Source of the DNA: Bog-473 sp963701955
Lineage (GTDB): Bacteria; Actinomycetota; Acidimicrobiia; Acidimicrobiales; RAAP-2
Direction: 5' to 3'
Assembly: GCA_963701955.1 (NCBI GenBank)
Contig: OY969694.1
Coordinates: 186,001-250,000, forward strand
Length of the DNA: 64,000 nucleotides
A program made the translations under genes and the position numbers. Positions 14,712 to 23,834 of the stretch are shown piece after piece; position 1 is the stretch's first letter; each line of letters opens with the position of its first letter. The notes beneath the pieces are model-generated. The model was given only the letters and a program-made list of their open reading frames with translations, had not been told where the DNA came from and did not search any database.

Positions 14712-15866
14712 GTGATTGAACGCAAGACCACCAAGAGCGGACCCCGTTACGAGGTCCGTCTGCGAGGGCCCGACGGTCGAGAGCGATCCCGGTCTTTTCG
14801 CACACTGCGGGATGCGGAGCGCCACGAGCGAGAGGAGCGAAGGGCACTCGATCGAGGGGATTGGATCGACCCTCGCCACGCCACCGTCACCTTCGAGGCG
14901 TACGCACGGAGATGGTTGCGCCAGCGGACTGATCTGCGACCACGGACGGTCGAGCTCTACGAGTCGCTGTTGCGACGTCATCTTCTCCCGGCCTTCGGCT
15001 CACTGCCTCTCGGAAAGGTCACACCGAGTGCCGTGCGATCGTGGCACGCCACCCTTGCCGCCGAGTACAAGGTCACTGGCGCCAAGGCCTACCGGTTGCT
15101 GAGGGGCATTCTCGGCACTGCAGTGACCGACGACCTCATCGGACGCAACCCGTGCACGGTGAAAGGAGCGGGGCAGGAGCGTTCGCCCGAGCGGCCCATG
15201 TTGAGCATCGCCGAGGTCGACGCTCTCGTAGCCGCCATGCCCGAACCGTGGCGAATCGCTGTGGAGCTCGCAGCATGGTGTCATCTTCGAGTGGGCGAAG
15301 TCCTCGGGCTCGAGCGCCGGGACGTCAATGTTCTGCACGCCACGGTGACGGTGGAGCGCACGGCCCATGAGGTGGGTGGCCGTCTGGAGCTGGGCCCACC
15401 CAAGACGGCGGCGGGGGTCCGCACCGTGAGCGTCCCGCCCCACGTCCTTCCGGAGTTCGAGCGGCACCTGCTGGTGTTCGTCGGCCCTGAACCGTCCGCA
15501 CCGCTGCTGACGGGCCAGAAGGGCGGCCGGCTGGGTCGGCACCCCCTCAACACCGCCTGGACCACCGCTCGGGACGCCGTCGGACGCCCCGAAATTCACT
15601 TCCACGACTTGCGGGGTGCGGGACTCACGTGGGCCGCCACGCAGGGAGCCACGACCCGGGAACTGATGGCGCGCGCGGGGCACGCCAGCCCGGTGGCTGC
15701 CTTGCGTTATCAGCACGCCACCCGCGACCGGGATGCGACCATCGCTGCCGCTTTGTCGGGGCTCGCCGAGAGCGCACGCAAGGGCACCCCGCCGCAGGGC
15801 CCGCGGGATATTCGCGGGATGGACGATGCACACGTGATCGCCGCTGATTCGGCACACCACCGCTGA
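14712..15866 (+). CDS. int: site-specific tyrosine integrase (complete)
   Basis: The 384-residue integrase has an N-terminal AP2-like arm-binding domain (residues ~1-60), a SAM-like core-binding domain (~60-170) and the catalytic domain. The visible catalytic residues are Arg in CHLRVGEV, Lys in GPPKTAAGVR, His/Arg in FHDLRGAG, His in AGHASP and Tyr in LRYQHAT. It starts at GTG 14712 and ends 15 bases before att 15881, which lies in the 3' end of tRNA-Gly, so it almost certainly recombines at that tRNA. Its catalytic half is clearly related to the truncated integrase at 9892. Confidence 0.95.
   Translation: MIERKTTKSGPRYEVRLRGPDGRERSRSFRTLRDAERHEREERRALDRGDWIDPRHATVTFEAYARRWLRQRTDLRPRTVELYESLLRRHLLPAFGSLPLGKVTPSAVRSWHATLAAEYKVTGAKAYRLLRGILGTAVTDDLIGRNPCTVKGAGQERSPERPMLSIAEVDALVAAMPEPWRIAVELAAWCHLRVGEVLGLERRDVNVLHATVTVERTAHEVGGRLELGPPKTAAGVRTVSVPPHVLPEFERHLLVFVGPEPSAPLLTGQKGGRLGRHPLNTAWTTARDAVGRPEIHFHDLRGAGLTWAATQGATTRELMARAGHASPVAALRYQHATRDRDATIAAALSGLAESARKGTPPQGPRDIRGMDDAHVIAADSAHHR
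15799..15820. repeat. 22-bp hairpin repeat, copy 2 (inside int)
   Basis: It is identical to 10808-10829 and lies in the last codons of int, where it encodes part of GPRDIRGM. The palindrome CCCGCG/CGCGGG could form a hairpin in RNA or a protein arm site in DNA. Confidence 0.55.
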
Positions 15867-15880
15867 ACTGCACAGACAAT

Positions 15881-15954
<74 letters not shown>

Positions 15955-16084
15955 GCGGCGAGCGAGCAGTCTAGTGCCGCGACCGGCAACGGTCGCTTGG
16001 TCCCCGAAGGGAGTCGGAACCGGTTAGCGAACTGTCGTTTGGAGCGACTCAGCTCAGGCATGAGCGCTGCAGTCGCGGACGCGT

Positions 16085-16600
16085 CTAAGCCGGTCCACTT
16101 TGGAAAGGGAGTTGCTCGCCTGTCTCGAGCAACGTCTTCAGCCCGCTGAGGATCTCGGTCCAGCCGCCACCCGCACCGCTCGACTCGCTCTCACCCCTCA
16201 GCACGCCAGCCCAAATAGGCGCACCCGTCACGTCGTGGGTGACAGTGAGCTTGGTGACTCCACCTCGTACGGGCATGATGTCATAGGTAAGTCGGGTAAA
16301 GGCCTCGGACGCCATCTCGGGCGTCATCGTCATCCGGTACGTCTGGACTAGCTTGCGAGGCGGGTCGGCCTCGATCACCTCGCCATCGCTAATGACGTCT
16401 GGGCAACCGAACGCCTTCATGCCCTCGTTGGCACGAGCCCGAAAGGCACCCCCCGACTGCAGGTCGTACTCCACCAGAGGGGCATAGCCGTACTGCACCG
16501 TCCACTCGGACTTGGTGATCGCATCCCAGATGGCCTCGGGCGTCGCCTTGATGTACACCCGGTAAATCTGGACTGTCTCAATCTGGGTCGTCTTGGTCAT
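16085..16600 (-). CDS. SRPBCC/AHSA1-family protein coupled to ArsR-type regulator
   Basis: The 171-residue product starts IYRVYIKATPEAIWDAITKS, the opening strand and helix of the AHSA1/START-like fold, and continues through GEVIEADPPRKLVQTYRM and a TVTHDVTGAP strand to a long C-terminal helix. Such proteins bind hydrophobic ligands; the specific ligand is unknown. Its ATG overlaps the stop of the upstream winged-helix regulator by four bases. This two-gene arrangement is very common in actinobacteria, with the regulator controlling the pair. Confidence 0.9.
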   Translation of the reverse strand: MTKTTQIETVQIYRVYIKATPEAIWDAITKSEWTVQYGYAPLVEYDLQSGGAFRARANEGMKAFGCPDVISDGEVIEADPPRKLVQTYRMTMTPEMASEAFTRLTYDIMPVRGGVTKLTVTHDVTGAPIWAGVLRGESESSGAGGGWTEILSGLKTLLETGEQLPFQSGPA

Positions 16601-16914
16601 TTCCGTACCTCCAAGGTGGTTTTCAGGTTGGCGAGCGCCGAAGCGTGATGCTCGGTGTACTTATCGATCCAACGGTCATGGATCAGTCGGATCGGAACGG
16701 GATTGAGGAAATGGAGCTTCTCTCGACCTGACCGGCGCGTGACGACAAGACCCGCTTCTTCCAGCAGGCGCAGATGCTTCATGACCCCGATGCGCGTCAT
16801 GTCCACCTTGGATTCGAGCTCGGTCAACGTGCGGCCTTCACGCTCGAAGAGAAGATCGAGTAGGAAGCGGCGGGTCGGGTCGGCAAGCGCCTTGAACACG
16901 AGGTTGTCATCCAC
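16597..16914 (-). CDS. ArsR-family winged-helix transcriptional regulator
   Basis: The 105-residue protein has the FKALADPTRRFLLDLL opening, an LTELESKVDMTRIGVMKHL helix-turn-helix and a VVTRRSGREKLHFLNP wing. No metal-binding cysteines are seen, matching the non-metal subgroup paired with AHSA1/SRPBCC proteins. It precedes and overlaps the SRPBCC gene. The short AT-rich stretch at 16920-16950 upstream, containing TATATG and TAACTAGATAGTTA, has dyad symmetry and could be its own operator. Confidence 0.9.
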   Translation of the reverse strand: MDDNLVFKALADPTRRFLLDLLFEREGRTLTELESKVDMTRIGVMKHLRLLEEAGLVVTRRSGREKLHFLNPVPIRLIHDRWIDKYTEHHASALANLKTTLEVRK

Positions 16915-16932
16915 ACCCGAACAATATATGTA

Positions 16933-16946
16933 ACTAGATAGTTACC
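16933..16946. promoter_or_regulatory. palindrome upstream of ArsR-type regulator
   Basis: The sequence AACTAGATAGTT, within an AT-rich island immediately upstream of the divergently oriented start at 16914, is a near-perfect inverted repeat. Autoregulators of this type bind such sites. Operator function is inferred. Confidence 0.4.
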
Positions 16947-17112
16947 TGTCAAGCGGCAGCGGCACGCCGGAAGGGGTTTGCGCTCAGCGACCCGGCGAAA
17001 CTCGAGGTTTCAGAGTCACCTATCGGGAGAACCCTGTTGTGGCTCAGCCGGCACTTGTCAATCCGCGTCAGCGATTCCGGTCGCCGCACAAGATGCGAAT
17101 ACGCTCCTCTCC

Positions 17113-17494
17113 GTGGAGGCGCTGTTCGACCGAGTGGGCGGGGAGCAGTTCTTCGTGGACCTGGTCGACCGCTTCTACCTGGGCGTCGCCGGAGATCCCC
17201 TGCTCCGCCCGCTCTATCCCGACGACCTCGGTGACTCCTCGCGCCACCTGGCCCTCTTCCTCATGCAGTACTGGGGAGGACCCGGAACCTACGGGGAGGA
17301 GCGGGGCCACCCCCGGCTCCGGATGCGCCACGCCCCGTTCGTCATCGGCCCCGCCGAGAGGGATGCCTGGCTCCGCCACATGACCGACGCCGTGGGCGTA
17401 GCTCGAGGCCGGGTCGCGGATTTCGGATGCGGACGCCGGCGAGCTCCGGCGCTACCTCGAGATGGCCGCCGACTCGCTGATCAACACCGTCTGA
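17113..17494 (+). pseudogene. group II truncated hemoglobin (trHbO-like), frameshifted
   Basis: From GTG 17113 the frame reads FDRVGGEQFFVDLVDRFYLG, LRPLYPDDLGD, FLMQYWGGPGTY and RLRMRHAPFVIGP, the well-known order of group II truncated hemoglobins. These bind heme and handle O2, NO or peroxide. Near 17421, where GATTT has one T too many, the frame is lost; the next frame gives DADAGELRRYLEMAADSLIN and the stop at 17494, the expected C-terminus. The total length fits ~127 residues. A one-base insertion is the only defect, so this may be a sequence error. Confidence 0.8.
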
Positions 17495-17506
17495 GTCATC
17501 GCCGCG

Positions 17507-18804
17507 TCACCTCGTGGCCGGGGTGTCGCTGCGGTGCGGTGCGCCCTCGGCACGGGCCAACCAACGCAGGTGGGCTGCTCGGGCATCCCAGTCGTAGACC
17601 ACCGCTGTCCCGGCCACGAAGTCGTCGAGGGCCCGGCGCTCGCGCTGGAACACAATCCCGAGGAAGCCGATGCCCAGGGTGAGGATGGTGAGCCCGAGCC
17701 CCAAGGTCCGAAGCACCGCATGGCGCCCCCTGATGGGACCTCCCTGTGGCGTCACCACCTGCAGGCCCATGACGGCCATGCCCAGTGTCTTGCCGCTGAC
17801 CGCCCACTGGTAGGTGAAGTAGAGGAAGCCCCAGGCCGCCAGCACGACGAACGACAACACCTGGTGGTTGTAGAGGGAGTAGGAGTGTCGGGAGATCAGC
17901 TTGACGGCAGCGTCGACCGACGCCACGCCCAGCGTGTAGATGCCCCACGCGGCACCGACGTCGAGAGCGAAGGCGATCAGTCGGCTGACCGCGCCGGCGT
18001 AGTGGCCCTGCCGGCCGACCGTCTTCTCGGCGGCGGGGACTGGGACGGTCGTCACTGTGCGACCCGTCGTCGGCACCAGGGATGGCGGACCGTCGGGCCA
18101 CGCCGCCACCTTCTTGCGTCGGAACAGAACGCGATTGGACCAGCGGAAGAGGAAGTCGTCAAGACCGACTCCCTGGGCGCGGATCACGTCGAGGACCTCG
18201 GTCAGCACGCCGGTCGTAGAGCGGGCGATGATGGATCCGAGCTCGGTCTGCTCCACCAGGGCGTCGATGTCGACCTCCTCGACGATGGCATTGACGTCCA
18301 CCCGCTCAATGACCTTTTGGACGTCAACCCGGTCGATGATGCGGTCGACGTCGACCCTGGCGATGACCTTGTCGACGTCCACCCGGTCGATGACTTCTCC
18401 ACGTCCACCCGGTCGATGACCTTCTCCACGTCGACCTTGGCGATGACCTTGTCGACGTCCACCCGGTCGATGATCTTCTCCACGTCCACCCGGTCGATGA
18501 TCCGCTCGACGTTGACCCTGTCGATGATCTTCTCCACGTCGACGCGGTCGATGATCCGCTCGACGTTGACCCTGTCGATGATCTTCTCCACGTCCACCCG
18601 GTCGATCATCTTCTCCACGTCCACCCGGTCGATGATCTTCTCCACGTCGACCCGGTCGATGATCCGCTCGACGTTGACCTTGTCCAGAATGGCGTCGATG
18701 TCGATCGCATCGACGATCAGGGGGACGATGCGCTCGGCCAGGGCCTGAGCGAGGTGTTCGGCCCGGATGCCGATCGGGTTGGAGCTCACCGGGGCCTTCG
18801 GCAA
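17507..18804 (-). pseudogene. RDD-family membrane protein with 16 nine-residue repeats, frameshifted in the repeats
   Basis: The N-terminus (from ATG 18804) leads into sixteen tandem 9-residue units of the form VDVEKIIDR, then a charged linker (LDDFLFRWSNRVLFRRKK) and an RDD domain with about four membrane spans (RLIAFALDVGAAWGIYTL, FLYFTYQWAVSGKTLGMA). Around 18389-18400 one unit reads GATGACTTCTCC where its sisters read GATGACCTTCTCC. Restoring that base makes 1,299 bases, exactly 433 codons. RDD proteins are transport-related membrane proteins of largely unknown function. It is convergent with the hemoglobin gene. Confidence 0.8.
18248..18678 (-). repeat. 27-bp tandem repeat array (16 units, one base short)
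   Basis: The span is 431 bases, which is 16 x 27 minus one. Units encode V[DN]V[ED][KR][IV]ID[RK] variants, most uniform in the middle and more diverged toward both ends (VDVQKVIER, VDVNAIVEE, VDIDALVEQ), the pattern of expansion by unequal crossing or slippage. The missing base is in the eleventh unit. Confidence 0.88.
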
Positions 18805-18946
18805 TGTGACATTCCCGTGATCATCTCACTCGCACCAGCACCCGCGCCCACTTCTTCGGGTACCGTCGGACGAGTCGGCGGCTGTCGGCGGTCCGGCGCA
18901 GGCGTCTGCCGCGGGGAACCAGGCAGGAAAGCCAAGGAGGCACCAG

Positions 18947-19717
18947 GTGGAATTCGAGCGCTACGACAACGGAGTCCCCTCGTGGATCGACATGGGAAGC
19001 CCCGATCTGGACAAGTCCAGGGCGTTCTACAGTGCGCTCTTCGGCTGGGAGTGTCCCGAGGGCCCGCCTGAGGCCGGCGGATACTCGGTCTGCCTTCTCA
19101 ACGGGAAGACGGTGGCCGGGCTCGGCCCCAAAATGAACCCTGACATGCCCACGGTGTGGCTGACCTACGTCAACGTGGACAGTGCGGACGAGACGGTGGC
19201 CAAGGTCTCGTCCAACGGTGGTGCGGTGTTGCTGGCGCCCATGGACGTCCTCGACGTCGGCCGGATGGCCCTCGTCGCCGACCCTGTCGGTGCGGTCCTC
19301 GGGTTGTGGCAGCCCCGGACGCATCCTGGCGCCCAGCTGGCCAACGAACCGGGCGCGTTCTGCTGGAACGAGCTCATCACGACCGATCTCGACGCGTCGA
19401 AGGCCTTCTACAAGGCGGTCTTCGCATGGGACGCCGCCGACCAGGGCCCTCCGGGCCAGCCGCCGGCCTACACGGAGTGGAAGCTCGGCGAGCGCTCCAT
19501 CGGGGGCATGATGCGCAAGACCGACGAAATGCCTGCCGATATGCCGCCGAATTGGGGTGTCTACTTCGCCGTGGCGGACACCGACGCGGCCGTGGCCAAG
19601 GTGCAGGAGCTGGGTGGTTCGCTCTTCATGGGCCCCATGGACATTGAGCCCGGACGCTTCGCCGTCGTCTGCGACGACGTCGGCGCCGTGTTCAACGTGA
19701 TCGCCCTCAAGGGCTAG
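18947..19717 (+). CDS. two-domain VOC/glyoxalase-like protein (CFP32/Rv0577-like)
   Basis: Two tandem VOC domains are visible. The first begins VPSWIDMGSPDLDKSRAFYS; the second begins FCWNELITTDLDASKAFYKA. Each is followed by a FGW/FAW turn and ends in a DPVGAVLGLW- or CDDVGAVFNV-type strand. The layout matches mycobacterial CFP32 (Rv0577), a glyoxalase-like protein without settled enzymatic activity. The GTG at 18947 is preceded by AAGGAGG. It ends overlapping the convergent GNAT gene by four bases. Confidence 0.88.
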   Translation: MEFERYDNGVPSWIDMGSPDLDKSRAFYSALFGWECPEGPPEAGGYSVCLLNGKTVAGLGPKMNPDMPTVWLTYVNVDSADETVAKVSSNGGAVLLAPMDVLDVGRMALVADPVGAVLGLWQPRTHPGAQLANEPGAFCWNELITTDLDASKAFYKAVFAWDAADQGPPGQPPAYTEWKLGERSIGGMMRKTDEMPADMPPNWGVYFAVADTDAAVAKVQELGGSLFMGPMDIEPGRFAVVCDDVGAVFNVIALKG

Positions 19718-20316
19718 CCCGTCTCCGGATCATTCGGCCACTCCGTCGCCAGGAGGGCGTAACAGTCGGCATCGCGCTGGGCTCCCTCCATGCGCTCCCA
19801 CCCGCGCAACCGGGCTTCGTGGTGGAATCCCGCTCGGAGGGCGGTCCGGGCCGACGCCACGTTCCAGGGTTCGACGAAGAGGTGCAGGCGCGGGATGCCG
19901 AGCTCGCTGAAGGCGAACTGGGCGGCAGCCCGCAGCGCCCTCCCCGCCAAGCCCCTGCCTCGGGCCGGCTCGAGCAACCAGTAACCGACGGACGCCCGCC
20001 CGTGCTCGATGTCCCGGAGCCACAGCCCGATGCAGCCGATGCCGGTGCTCACGGCGTCGTCGTTGAGGAGCGAGATGGCGAACGGGTACCCGTGACCCTC
20101 GGCGGCGAGTGTGTGCTGGCGTTCGATGAAGTCCTCCGCCGCGGCGTCGTCGCATGCAACGGGCACCGACGAGATGGCCGTGACGAGCGGATCGAGCGAT
20201 GCCCGGCGGACGAGGTCCCGGTCGCCGGGGTCGAACGGGCGCAGAACCAGCGGGGGCGAGGACAGGACGGGGACGAAGAGCGGGGCAGCGAAGCGTCCCA
20301 GGTCGAACGAGCTCAT
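19714..20316 (-). CDS. GNAT-family N-acetyltransferase (RimJ/RimL type)
   Basis: The 200-residue protein shows VLRPFDPGDRDLVRR at the start, SVGYWLLEPARGRGLAGRAL with the acetyl-CoA-binding RGRGLAG loop near 117-123, and LHLFVEPWNVASARTALRAG, the standard motif of ribosomal-protein-type acetyltransferases. Substrate is unknown. Its ATG overlaps the stop of the nuclease-like gene upstream (ATGA), so it is co-transcribed with that cluster. Confidence 0.9.
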   Translation of the reverse strand: MSSFDLGRFAAPLFVPVLSSPPLVLRPFDPGDRDLVRRASLDPLVTAISSVPVACDDAAAEDFIERQHTLAAEGHGYPFAISLLNDDAVSTGIGCIGLWLRDIEHGRASVGYWLLEPARGRGLAGRALRAAAQFAFSELGIPRLHLFVEPWNVASARTALRAGFHHEARLRGWERMEGAQRDADCYALLATEWPNDPETG

Positions 20317-21554
20317 CGCAGGGTCACGTAGCCGGGGACCAGGTGGTGCGGCGTGTCGAGATAGCCCTTGGCCTCGGGAGGGCCGGCGAAGCGTCCGTGA
20401 CTCCAGCGCACCTCGATGTGCCCTGCCACGCTCACGTCCGTGTTCGAGGCGCGGTCACGGACGGTGGCCTCCCAGCCGACGCGGGCCTGACCTCCGGGCT
20501 GGGGTGCCACGTCGAGGGAGACGAGTCGGTACTGCTGCCGCCAATCCCACGGAGTGTCGATGCGGAGCCGCAGGGAACGGGTGTCCGAGGACCCCAGAAC
20601 GAAGTACGGCGCGCCGCCGATGCGCAGCAACCGCCACACCATGGCCTCTGCTGCCGTGCCGCCGGCCAGTGCGTCCTCCCACCGGCGGGCGGAGGCCGCG
20701 GCGACCGCGTCGGCCAGCGCCCCGTAGCGTTCCTTGGCCCCCTCCGGCCAGCCCGACCGGAGCCACCGGCCGAGCGCCTCTCGTTGGACCGAGGTCAGGT
20801 TGACGGCGTGCTCGGGCAGGTCGCGGAGCTGATCCGGGAGTGCGCCGGGCTGGCGCCGCCCGTCGGCGGGCCGTGGCATCCGCCCCGCGCCCGGTGGATG
20901 TTCCCCGAGGCCCGGGAGCGTCAGTGTGCCCGATCGCGGGCGACCCGGGGATCGCGACACCGTCCAAGCTCCGCCCGTTTCGCCGCTGCCATCTGGGGTG
21001 TCGCGGTTCTGAGCCGCTGCCCGCACGGTGCCATAGAGCTCTTGATACTGCGCCGGCGCCACCTCGGCGAACCAGTCCCCACCCGCACCGGCCGCGTCAC
21101 CTTCGGCCCGCCCGGCCCGCCCCGTGCCCGCCAGGAGCGAATCGAACACGTGGGTGGGCGAGGCGTTGAAGAGGATCTTGGAGAGGTACTTGCAGCTGAT
21201 CAGGTAGACGTGGTCCACCCGCAGGTCGATCGGCGCCACGTCGTCGCCGGGGGCCCGTCCCGTGCCCTTCCACTCCACGAGCTCGGGGGCCCGCCCCCGC
21301 AGGCCGTCCCGGGCGGCCAGGAAGGCCTGGCCGTTGGCCCACGCCGCGTGGAACTCGGCGTCGAAGGCGCCCCCGGCGCGCAGGATCCCGAGCCGATCCC
21401 ACGTCTCGGGGGAGAGGCTGCGCATCACCGAGGGGCGAGCCGCCAACGCCTCGTCGAGATCGCGCAGGCCGAGCATGCCGAGCGCGGTGCCCAGCTCGGT
21501 CACCGTTGTGCGGTCGCTCGGCACGCAGGCATCCTCCCACGGTGATCCGGCCAT
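20313..21554 (-). CDS. conserved protein of methyltransferase cluster, possible PD-(D/E)XK-type nuclease
   Basis: Starting at ATG 21554 the product is ~413 residues. Residues ~85-125 contain LVEWKGTGR and DLRVDHVYLISCKYLSKILF, an acidic strand followed by a hydrophobic strand ending in SCK, reminiscent of PD-(D/E)XK nuclease cores (inference). The C-terminal third (APYFVLGSS, TPWDWRQQYRL, HIEVRWSHGRFAGPPEAKGY) looks like a conserved beta-rich DNA-contact or recognition module. A Pro/Gly-rich stretch around residues 200-260 may be a linker or hide paired frameshifts. It follows a DNA methyltransferase and a 104-residue protein on the same strand, as a restriction partner would. Confidence 0.6.
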   Translation of the reverse strand: MAGSPWEDACVPSDRTTVTELGTALGMLGLRDLDEALAARPSVMRSLSPETWDRLGILRAGGAFDAEFHAAWANGQAFLAARDGLRGRAPELVEWKGTGRAPGDDVAPIDLRVDHVYLISCKYLSKILFNASPTHVFDSLLAGTGRAGRAEGDAAGAGGDWFAEVAPAQYQELYGTVRAAAQNRDTPDGSGETGGAWTVSRSPGRPRSGTLTLPGLGEHPPGAGRMPRPADGRRQPGALPDQLRDLPEHAVNLTSVQREALGRWLRSGWPEGAKERYGALADAVAAASARRWEDALAGGTAAEAMVWRLLRIGGAPYFVLGSSDTRSLRLRIDTPWDWRQQYRLVSLDVAPQPGGQARVGWEATVRDRASNTDVSVAGHIEVRWSHGRFAGPPEAKGYLDTPHHLVPGYVTLR

Positions 21555-21600
21555 TTCGCGAGACCGAGCCGAGCCCGAGCCCGATCCGCGGTCAAGGTTC

Positions 21601-21915
21601 TCAGTCGCTGAACAGGGGAGTGAGCTGCAGTTCGAGCGGACCGACGGCTGCGTCGGCGGCGGCGTGCAGCTCGGTGCTCTCGTAGACGTCGACCGCGGTC
21701 CCGGTGCGGGCGATGAAGGCGAAGACGGCGTCGCCCCAGCGCTGTTCCCGCAGGGCCTGGCGCAGGGCGGCGCGCTCGCCCCGGGGGAGCTCACGACCGG
21801 GCGTGGTGGCCACCAGCTGGCACGCCAACACCCAGTTCAACGTGTCGAGGTCCTCGGCGACGAAGAGGCGAGGGGGGTCGTCGCGGACGACGGCACAGGC
21901 GACGACGGCACCCAC
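21601..21915 (-). CDS. small hypothetical protein between methyltransferase and nuclease-like gene
   Basis: The 104-residue protein begins MGAVVACAVVRDDPPRLFVA, with a DTLNWVLACQLVA helix and a WGDAVFAFIARTG helix. I recognise no family. It begins 22 bases after the methyltransferase stop and ends 47 bases before the next gene, so it is part of the same unit. Size and position would suit a control, specificity or accessory protein of a restriction-modification-like system, but that is inference. Confidence 0.55.
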   Translation of the reverse strand: MGAVVACAVVRDDPPRLFVAEDLDTLNWVLACQLVATTPGRELPRGERAALRQALREQRWGDAVFAFIARTGTAVDVYESTELHAAADAAVGPLELQLTPLFSD

Positions 21916-21936
21916 GGGTCAGAGGGCTCCGACCAC

Positions 21937-23323
21937 TCAGACGCCGCCAGGGGCGAGGTCGTCCTCGGACCAGAACCCCGGCCGCGGCGAACGCTGCCGC
22001 CCTCTTGCATAGGCGGCCAGCCGGGGACCCGTGTCGGGTGAGAGCAGATCGAGCACGTCGAAGATCCCTCCCGGTCCGGGGGCACGCAGGGCCCGGTCGG
22101 CCTCGGTGCCCACCCGCGGCAGCTGGGTGGTGAGGACGGCGAAGGGCGCCACTCCGTGGGCGGCCAGCACGTAGGCCCGGCCCAGGGCACGCCAGACCGT
22201 CTCGGAGCGGGCCATGCCGCCGCGGTAGGCCGAGTTCGGCCCGGCCACGTCGAAGTGCCACGTCCGCCCGGACGTGTCCACCGCGGTGTAGTCGACGGTC
22301 AGGCCCGGACCCCGCACCCGGCGGTTCGGGCGGACGTCGCTGAACCCGGCGGACTCGAGCGCGCTCCGGGCCAGAGCCGTGGCCGACGCGCCGTCGCCCG
22401 ACACCCGTGCGTCTCCGGCCTCGGCCTCCACGCGGGCCCGGGCCAGCTCCACGTAGGCGGGGTCGAGGTCGTACCCCACGGCGTCTCGTCCGCAGCGGGC
22501 CGCCGCCACGAGCGTCGACCCGGATCCGCAGAAGGGGTCGACCACGAGATCGCCCCGATACGTGTAGAGCTCCATCAGGCGCTGCGGGCAATTCCACGGG
22601 GAACGGGGCGGGGTGGCGCACCCGCACCGCGCTCTCCGGTGGGAACTCCCACACGTCGAGTGTGAGCGCCATGAAGTCGTCGGCCGCGATGCTGCTCTCG
22701 TGGGGCAGGCTCTCGCGCCGGCGTTCCTTGGGCGAGCGCGCCCGGCCGAAGCGGCCCTTGCTCGCCACCACGATCCGCTCGGTCACGTCGCGCAGCACCG
22801 GGTTGGCGGCCGAGCGGAACGAACCCCAGGCACACGAGCCCGACGCCCCTTCGCCCTTCTGCCACACGATCTCACCGCGGGGGAGCATCCGCAGGTCGTC
22901 CTGCAGGATGGTCATGACGTCCGCGGCCAGGCTGCGGTAGGGCTTGCGGCCGAGGTTGGCCACGTTGACGGCGATGCGCCCACCGGGCTCGAGCACCCGC
23001 TTGCACTCGTTGAACACGTCGCGCAGCAGCTCGAGGTACTCGATATACGAACCCGGGACACCCTCGCGGTCGAGCTCCTCCTCGTACTGCTTTCCGGCGA
23101 AGTAGGGCGGCGAGGTCACGACGAGAGCCACCGAGTCATCGGCCACGGCACCCATACGGCGGGAGTCGCCGGCGTAACAGGTCACACCGGGTTCGTGGGG
23201 GGTGACGTGCTCGTCGGCACTGACCTCGGGGGCCTCGAAGCGGGCGTAGAAGGCGTCGGCGACGTGTGATTCGCGGCGCCCGACGCCGAAATTGGACGTG
23301 GCGGTGCGGCGTCGTGGCGGCAT
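21937..23323 (-). pseudogene. DNA methyltransferase (TSPPY, N4-C/N6-A type), one-base frameshift
   Basis: Motif IV, VVTSPPYFAGKQY, is in the N-terminal half and motif I, LVVDPFCGSGSTLVAA, in the C-terminal half: the permuted (beta-class) order, with TSPPY favouring N4-cytosine. The two halves are in different frames. At about 22586-22590 the sequence has TTGCCCGCAG where TTGCCGCAG would join PVELP to QRLMELYTYRG. After motif I a ~150-residue extension (WHFDVAGPNSAYRGGMARSE) may be an additional nuclease-like domain. It is the first gene of a four-gene minus-strand cluster. The single extra C may be a sequence error. Confidence 0.82.
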
Positions 23324-23396
23324 GGGACTCCGGCGAACCCTACCGGCCGTCCCGGCGGGGAGCCGTGATCATGCCTCGCACCCTAGGGAGCGGGTG

Positions 23397-23834
23397 TCAC
23401 ATCTCGTAGACGACGTGGGAGGTGGGCCGGCCCACCACGTCGTAGAGGGAGCGGGCCGGCCCGTTGAAGACCTGTGTGTGCCAGTAGACCAACCCGGCGC
23501 CACGTTCGGTGGCGGCCCGCTTGACGGCGAGCAGCAGCGACCGTCCGAGATCGTGTCCCCGGGCGGCGGGGGCGACGAAGAGATCCTCGAGGTAGCACGT
23601 GGGCTGACGCGACCAGGTCGTGGCGTGGACGACGCCGTGGGCCAGCCCGATGCCCCTCTCGGTGTCGTCGAGGGCGATCAGGGCGAACATGTCGCGCTCG
23701 CCGGCGCAGAGGCGCTCGAAGGTGACCTCGGCGGTGCGCTCGGACAGCTCGGCCCGGTAGAAGGCCAGGTAACCGCTCCACAGTGCCCGCCAGTCGTCCC
23801 AGTCGTCGGGTCCGAGACTCCGAATGGTGGCCAC
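23397..23834 (-). CDS. GNAT-family N-acetyltransferase
   Basis: Reading from GTG 23834 gives 145 residues beginning ATIRSLGPDDWDDWRALW. The acetyl-CoA loop is LEDLFVAPAARGHDLGRSLL near 80-99, followed by VYWHTQVFNGPARSLYDVVG, the usual GNAT C-terminal strand-helix. Substrate unknown. The upstream in-frame extension to 23942 has poor coding character. It is separated from the methyltransferase start by 73 bases and is divergent from the exported protein at 23906. Confidence 0.87.
   Translation of the reverse strand: MATIRSLGPDDWDDWRALWSGYLAFYRAELSERTAEVTFERLCAGERDMFALIALDDTERGIGLAHGVVHATTWSRQPTCYLEDLFVAPAARGHDLGRSLLLAVKRAATERGAGLVYWHTQVFNGPARSLYDVVGRPTSHVVYEM

Noticed and set aside
18248..18678. 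CRISPR array
   Set aside because: The repeats are contiguous 27-bp coding units with no unique spacers and lie inside a protein gene.
17534..18748. 404-residue plus-strand frame over the repeat array
   Set aside because: It arises because the 27-bp repeats are open in several frames; the minus-strand RDD domain gives the true direction.
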